Source: Tenericutes bacterium HGW-Tenericutes-2 (GTDB lineage Bacteria > Bacillota_I > Bacilli_A > Acholeplasmatales > Acholeplasmataceae). Taken from it: 34,877 bases of DNA. Location: positions 1-34,877 of the forward strand of contig PGXL01000016.1 of assembly GCA_002839095.1 (NCBI GenBank), in the 5' to 3' direction. Positions 30,971 to 34,877 of the stretch are shown piece by piece. The notes below the pieces were generated by a model, which had not been told where the DNA came from, ran no database searches, and saw only the letters and a program-made list of their open reading frames with translations. Each line of letters starts with the position of its first letter. The stretch's first letter is position 1. A program made the translations under genes and the position numbers.

Positions 30971-31845
30971 TTTTGTTCCTTCTTTCCTTTTTTATTTGAA
31001 TGCTGAATAAATGTATATACCATCAAACCAGCCAATGTAAATAGTGTTAGCAGTGTTGAAAATGCGTACACGGATGGTGTTAGGTTTCTTCTTCCAACTA
31101 CACCGTAGATCCAGATGGATAGGTTATCAAATCCAGCTCCGGTGTTAAAATAACTGATGACAAAGTCATCGATACTCATTGTTAGGGCGAGTAACATCCC
31201 TGAGAAGATACCAGCCTTAATGGCAGGAATCACCACCTTGATGAGTGCTTTATATGGTTTCACACCTAAATCTAAAGCTGCATCCATCAAATTGGGGTCA
31301 GTTTCTTTAAGTTTCGGCATAACCGATAAAACAACATAAGGAAACGTGAAGAACAAATGTGCCATTACAAGTGTGAATAAACCAAATATGTTTGGAAATA
31401 ATGGCATTAATAGTCTAAACATCAGCATTAATGAAAAGCCCGTAACAATATCCGCATTTAGCATAGGCACGTTATTTAGCAACATGATAGACTGTCTCTT
31501 TTTCTTTTCTAAAGAGTATAGACCTACTGCAAAGAATGTTCCAACTACTGTTGCAATCGATGTAGCTATAAAGGATACAATAAATGTATTTCTAATCGCT
31601 GTCATCAAATCCTCTTCTCTAAAGATGTTTGGATACCATTTAAAGGTTATCGATAGGAACTCTGAGGTTCTAACTGATGAATTCAAGCTTTGAATAGCAA
31701 TCACGAAGATAGATAAATAAAGCATGAGAAATATCACTACAAACAACACAGTCTTTAGGACTTTAAATAGTTTTTGATACTTAGAATAGTCTTTATAGCC
31801 ATATTCCTCTAACGTAGCATGAGGATATATCTTTGTCTCTGTCAT
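30967..31845 (-). CDS. potC: Polyamine ABC transporter permease PotC
   Basis: This 292-residue inner-membrane permease has six helices and the EAA-type loop DAALDLGVKPYKALIKVVIP, which contacts the ATPase PotA. An extra helix-prone N-terminal tail (about 30 residues, KIYPHATLEEYGYKDYSKYQ) precedes the first helix and is unusual for the family. GGGGAG lies upstream of ATG 31845. It overlaps potB by four bases before it and potD by four after it, so the operon is translationally coupled. Confidence 0.9.
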   Translation of the reverse strand: MTETKIYPHATLEEYGYKDYSKYQKLFKVLKTVLFVVIFLMLYLSIFVIAIQSLNSSVRTSEFLSITFKWYPNIFREEDLMTAIRNTFIVSFIATSIATVVGTFFAVGLYSLEKKKRQSIMLLNNVPMLNADIVTGFSLMLMFRLLMPLFPNIFGLFTLVMAHLFFTFPYVVLSVMPKLKETDPNLMDAALDLGVKPYKALIKVVIPAIKAGIFSGMLLALTMSIDDFVISYFNTGAGFDNLSIWIYGVVGRRNLTPSVYAFSTLLTLFTLAGLMVYTFIQHSNKKGKKEQK

Positions 31846-32675
31846 AGTAGCGTCTCCCCTTCCTTGTCAAATCTAGTTAAGAGTAGAATGGATCCTAAAA
31901 TAAAGACTAAGATGACAACAGCAAGTAATGATCCATGATTATAGAAAATTGTAGAAGATAAGAGCTTGTTTTCAATGACATTTCCAATAAACAAGAAATT
32001 GCCTTTTCCTAATATCTTTGGAATCGCAAATCCCGCTAACGTCGGTAGGAAAACCATAATTGACCCTGTAACAACACCTTTTATCGAAAGTGGGAATATA
32101 ACCTTCCAAAACTTTTTAAAGGGGGTAAGACCTAAGTCTAATGCTGCTTCTTGAAGCGCATAATCAATCTTTTCAAGTGCTGTATAAACAGGTAATATCA
32201 TAAAGGGTAAATAGGTAAAGACTAAACCAATTAGAATTGCTAAGCTAGTCCCTGTTATATTACCAAATGGAGAAAATCCAAAGAGTGAGGATAAAATATT
32301 ATTTCTAGAGAATACGTTATTTAATGCATCTACTCTTAGAATTAAATTGCTCCACATGGGTAAAATTACAATAGTTAGAATGATAAACTTATTTTTAAAC
32401 TTAGATTGGAAAATATAATATGCAGCAAAGTACCCTAAAACTGCACTTATCGCAGTTGTTGAAACAGCAAAGACAACACTGTTTCTAAACGCAATCAAAT
32501 TTTGTGATTGAAATAAGATCGACCAATGGGTTAAGTCAATATTAATCTGGTTTAATAAAACCGATGAATCATAGTTAGAAATACTTATACCAACCATCGC
32601 GATGATAGGAATGAATACCAGGATATAAAGCCAGACCTGGTAAGGAACGGCTAATGCCTTAAAAACCTTGTTCAT
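31842..32675 (-). CDS. potB: Polyamine ABC transporter permease PotB
   Basis: This 277-residue permease has six membrane helices and the EAA loop EAALDLGLTPFKKFWKVIFP. It pairs with PotC to form the membrane channel. The start ATG 32675 overlaps the potA stop by four bases and has only a weak AAGG-type ribosome site, so it is likely translated by ribosomes finishing potA. The length is normal for the family. Confidence 0.9.
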   Translation of the reverse strand: MNKVFKALAVPYQVWLYILVFIPIIAMVGISISNYDSSVLLNQINIDLTHWSILFQSQNLIAFRNSVVFAVSTTAISAVLGYFAAYYIFQSKFKNKFIILTIVILPMWSNLILRVDALNNVFSRNNILSSLFGFSPFGNITGTSLAILIGLVFTYLPFMILPVYTALEKIDYALQEAALDLGLTPFKKFWKVIFPLSIKGVVTGSIMVFLPTLAGFAIPKILGKGNFLFIGNVIENKLLSSTIFYNHGSLLAVVILVFILGSILLLTRFDKEGETLL

Positions 32676-33820
32676 AGGTCAGTAACCTTCATCATATGAA
32701 TCTCATATGGGTCTACTGATAATCCGATGGATTGCCCGACTTCATAGGATTCATAGGTGTTTACCATAAGTTTGACACCATTGACATCTACATCAAGTTC
32801 ATTGTGAACACCCTTAAACAAACTGAATGTCACTGTACCCTTAATTTTTGCTTTTTCTAAATCAACGACATCAAAGTCCTCAGGACGAATGACAACATCA
32901 ACTGATTCACCATCATTAAATGTGTAACCCATACATTTGAAATCCGTACCTAGAAAATTGACTAAATCCTTTTTTAAATAAGTTCCTGGAATAATGTTAG
33001 TTTCACCAATAAAGTTAGCAACGTATCTGTTCACCGGTTCATTATAAATAGACTTTGGAGAACCTAGTTGTTGAATAAGTCCTTCTTTCATGACAACAAT
33101 ACGATCACTCATTGTCATCGCTTCTTCTTGGTCATGTGTGACAAAGATGAATGTAATTCCAAGTTTGGTTTGCATTTCCTTTAATTCATATTGCATTGCC
33201 TGACGAAGTTTTAAGTCAAGTGCAGCTAGAGGTTCATCAAGAAGTAAGATTTGTGGTTTATTGACAAGTGCTCTCGCTAATGCGACACGTTGTTGTTGTC
33301 CCCCAGAGATTTGATCAATCTTACGCTTTTCGTATCCTGATAATTTAACTAAGGCTAACGCATCTCTTGCTTCTTTTTCAATTAGTTGATGTAAAACCTT
33401 ATTTAATTTTTTACTGCTTTTTTTATCTGTTTCTCCAAACATCTCTTTGTAAGCATGATTGATTTTTTCTTCACCAAAAAACTTAGTTAGATATTCATGA
33501 TTACGATTTGCTAGACCAAATGCTACATTACCAATCACATTGAGATGTGGAAATAAGGCATAGCGCTGAAAAACTGTATGAATAGGTCTTGCATAAGGTG
33601 GTAGATCATTAAAGACTTTACCGTTAATAATTATTTGTCCATCGTCAGGCTGTACGAAACCACCTATCATACGTAGTGTGGTTGTTTTACCACATCCTGA
33701 AGGACCTAATAGTGTAACAAATTCGTTCTCATAGATAGTTAAATTTAGATTGTCAACGACAGTTTCACCATCGTATATTTTTGTTACATTTATAAGTTCA
33801 ATTAAGGGTTTTTTGTTCAC
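32672..33820 (-). CDS. potA: Polyamine ABC transporter ATPase PotA, with an enlarged helical subdomain
   Basis: This 382-residue ATPase energises polyamine uptake. Walker A is GPSGCGKTT (39-47), Q-loop VFQRYALFPH, signature ISGGQQQRVALARAL (from about 171), Walker B ILLLDEPLAALD, and a C-terminal TOBE-like domain follows. About 35 extra residues sit between NVAFGL and the signature (about 105-150, rich in Lys and Glu), which makes the helical subdomain larger than in E. coli PotA. The best start is GTG 33820, seven bases after GAGGAG; ATG 33835 overlaps that site and has none of its own. First gene of potABCD, all joined by four-base overlaps. Confidence 0.9.
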   Translation of the reverse strand: MNKKPLIELINVTKIYDGETVVDNLNLTIYENEFVTLLGPSGCGKTTTLRMIGGFVQPDDGQIIINGKVFNDLPPYARPIHTVFQRYALFPHLNVIGNVAFGLANRNHEYLTKFFGEEKINHAYKEMFGETDKKSSKKLNKVLHQLIEKEARDALALVKLSGYEKRKIDQISGGQQQRVALARALVNKPQILLLDEPLAALDLKLRQAMQYELKEMQTKLGITFIFVTHDQEEAMTMSDRIVVMKEGLIQQLGSPKSIYNEPVNRYVANFIGETNIIPGTYLKKDLVNFLGTDFKCMGYTFNDGESVDVVIRPEDFDVVDLEKAKIKGTVTFSLFKGVHNELDVDVNGVKLMVNTYESYEVGQSIGLSVDPYEIHMMKVTDL

Positions 33821-33859
33821 TGGTTCACTCCTCATATTTATATTCTTTTACAAGCAATT

Positions 33860-33887
33860 ATTATAGACCTTTTTTTTGTAATTTCAA
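33860..33887 (-). promoter_or_regulatory. Promoter of the potABCD operon
   Basis: TTGAAA (33882-33887) and TATAAT (33860-33865) are 16 bases apart on the minus strand, about 40 bases before the GTG start. Confidence 0.65.
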
Positions 33888-34127
33888 GTGTTTTAACTAA
33901 TATTTATTAAAAAAAAATTAGTGAAAAATATTTACACTGACATTTTGGCTTTATGACGCCATCAAATGGCAGTATATTTTTGGATAAATACGTGTGTTTT
34001 TTCTTGAGTTTTCTGATGATTTTTCAATAAACTTTTCAAATGTTTTTCTCTTGTTTATTTAGCTATATATATTCATAATGTATGCATAAATTCATAAATA
34101 GAGATTCGTATATAATTTTTATGTAAA

Positions 34128-34164
34128 AAAAGTCCTCAATTCTAAAACTGGAATAAGGACTTTT
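34128..34164 (-). terminator. Terminator-like hairpin after the SRPBCC gene
   Basis: Perfect 9-bp stem aaaagtcct (34128-34136) with aggactttt (34156-34164), with a smaller attc/gaat stem inside. On the minus strand a T-run follows. It lies about 80 bases after the gene stop. Confidence 0.65.
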
Positions 34165-34244
34165 CTATCAAGATTCATATGAGTTAAAAATAATTTTCTA
34201 TGCTCATGGTGTCGCAACCAATGTTTTGTTTCCATGCCAATCCA

Positions 34245-34658
34245 CTATAGTGATTCTATATATTTTTTAAAATTGTCTAGGATTGCTTGCCAACCTCTTT
34301 TTTGTAGAGCAATTGAATTTTCCTTTTCAGCATCAATAACAACTTCAATGAATGTTTGATTTCCTTGTGCTTCAAAGCGAATAGCAACTTCTCTTAGATC
34401 ATCCATATGATAATGAATAAAGTTGGGTTCTTCTATCTTGTCAAAAGTACCGGTGAAATCAAAACCAAAGGATTGATCCTTAGCTTCCATACGGTAGTTA
34501 AACCGTCCACCTTCTTTAAACTCAGAAGTTGCGTTTGGGCAATGCCAATCTTTACTTGCAAAATTCCAATTCTTGATGTGCTCTGGTGTGTGATAGGTGT
34601 GAAAACAATTGAATACATCTTGATTCACTATAGAACTGATTTTGAATTTTTCAAACAT
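34245..34658 (-). CDS. SRPBCC-family protein (AHSA1-type)
   Basis: This 137-residue protein fits the Bet v1-like AHSA1 fold: strands and helix at the start (TYHTPEHIKNWNF), the loop FKEGGRFNYRMEAKD, then GFDFTGTFDKIEEPNFIHY and a long C-terminal helix ending GWQAILDNFKKYIESL. Such proteins bind hydrophobic ligands or help folding and are often called SRPBCC-domain proteins; the ligand is unknown. ATG 34658 has GGGAG eight bases upstream; a GTG at 34667 sits too close to that site. It is expressed alone. Confidence 0.82.
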   Translation of the reverse strand: MFEKFKISSIVNQDVFNCFHTYHTPEHIKNWNFASKDWHCPNATSEFKEGGRFNYRMEAKDQSFGFDFTGTFDKIEEPNFIHYHMDDLREVAIRFEAQGNQTFIEVVIDAEKENSIALQKRGWQAILDNFKKYIESL

Positions 34659-34785
34659 ATGACTCACTCCCTTTTATCAGTTATTATATAATTCGGTAGT
34701 GAATGTGACAAGGTAAGTGCTTAATGACTTATAGAAATAATAATTAGATATGTTAGAATCAATAAAAAGCCCTTCCCATGATATG

Positions 34786-34849
34786 ATCCCCTTAAAGTAG
34801 ACACTACAAATAATTAAAGTTTGTAGATGTTTATAGAAAGGGGATTTTT
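34786..34849 (+). promoter_or_regulatory. Nested hairpin covering the ribosome site of the second transposase
   Basis: The outer stem pairs 34786-34793 (atcccctt, part of the element's end) with 34838-34845 (aaggggat), followed by five T. An inner stem pairs 34804-34810 with 34820-34826 (ctacaaa/tttgtag). The only ribosome-site-like sequence (AGGGG, 34839-34843) is inside the outer stem. Transcripts from outside would form it; transcripts starting inside would not. Confidence 0.5.
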
Positions 34850-34854
34850 CTTTT

Positions 34855-34877
34855 ATGGGAAGAAAAAATAGTTTTAG
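34855..34877 (+). CDS. Start of an IS3-family OrfA transposase, cut by the window edge
   Basis: ATG 34855 begins MGRKNSF, which matches the start of many IS3-family OrfA proteins (MGRK.. followed by a helix-turn-helix). Only seven codons are in the window. The upstream terminal-repeat-like sequence supports the call. Confidence 0.55.

Larger units (their letters stand above)
33836..34244. other. Intergenic region between potA and the SRPBCC gene
   Basis: It holds the potA promoter (33860-33887), a small palindrome gccat-caa-atggc (33958-33970), and a terminator-like hairpin at 34128-34164. The rest is AT-rich with no supported coding sequence. Confidence 0.5.
34785..34877 (+). mobile_element. 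Left end of a second IS3-family insertion sequence, cut by the window edge
   Basis: The sequence gatccccttaaagtagacac at 34785-34804 is typical of IS3-family left ends (ending in a CCCCTAAAGTAGACAC-like repeat). It is followed within 70 bases by a transposase start. It differs from the element at the left of the window, so two IS types flank this region. Confidence 0.65.

Noticed and set aside
1-34877. Recoding of TGA as tryptophan, as in Mycoplasma
   Set aside because: TGA ends genes cleanly (for example the BaiN-type gene and potABC overlaps) and Trp is encoded by TGG in all proteins examined.
1-34877. CRISPR array, tRNA or rRNA genes
   Set aside because: No regularly spaced repeats and no cloverleaf or rRNA-like sequence were recognised by eye.
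1-34877. Composite transposon formed by the two flanking IS elements
   Set aside because: The end sequences and transposase starts differ, so they are not two copies of the same element.

Overview
The window is AT-rich, low-GC bacterial DNA. TGA acts as a stop codon (for example in the four-base ATGA overlaps of the polyamine operon) and tryptophan is TGG, so the code is the standard bacterial one. Surface proteins are lipoproteins or membrane proteins, with no LPXTG-type anchors seen. Together with the large BspA-like lipoprotein and mycoplasma-style potABCD genes, this suggests an Acholeplasma/Izemoplasma-like mollicute or a close low-GC Firmicutes relative. That placement is inference.

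Layout. Positions 1-1380 hold an IS3-family (IS150-like) insertion sequence with a structured, attenuator-like leader. Positions 1396-6067 hold a minus-strand cluster: a PadR repressor, a HAAS-DUF4097 protein and two ABC exporter half-transporters. This looks like an autoregulated envelope-response and export module. Positions 6121-8141 hold two tandem paralogous membrane proteins with an extracellular domain. Positions 8162-12728 hold an NhaC-type antiporter, a short-chain dehydrogenase, a small membrane protein and a CPA2-type antiporter. Positions 12754-16415 hold a 1183-residue BspA-like lipoprotein, followed by a seven-helix diguanylate cyclase (16536-17651).

Positions 17665-22101 hold a cysteine hydrolase paired with a Cys/His-motif protein, a third ectodomain membrane protein, two small membrane proteins and a class I amidotransferase-like hydrolase. 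Positions 22209-26735 hold two flavoproteins in tandem (COG2509 and BaiN/HI0933 types), two membrane proteins and a tiny excisionase-type HTH protein. Positions 27104-29639 hold a WG-repeat lipoprotein with a membrane-anchored beta-rich partner. Positions 29757-33887 hold a complete polyamine ABC operon, potABCD. An SRPBCC protein follows, and the window ends inside a second IS3-family element of a different type.

Most genes have strong AGGAGG-type ribosome binding sites, and these were used to correct many start codons. Four secreted or membrane genes instead carry a run of five or six G at that position. The candidates for undescribed biology are the ectodomain family with its conserved leaders, the PadR/HAAS/ABC module whose HAAS protein lacks a membrane segment, the WG-lipoprotein/beta-protein pair, and the structured leaders of the two insertion sequences.
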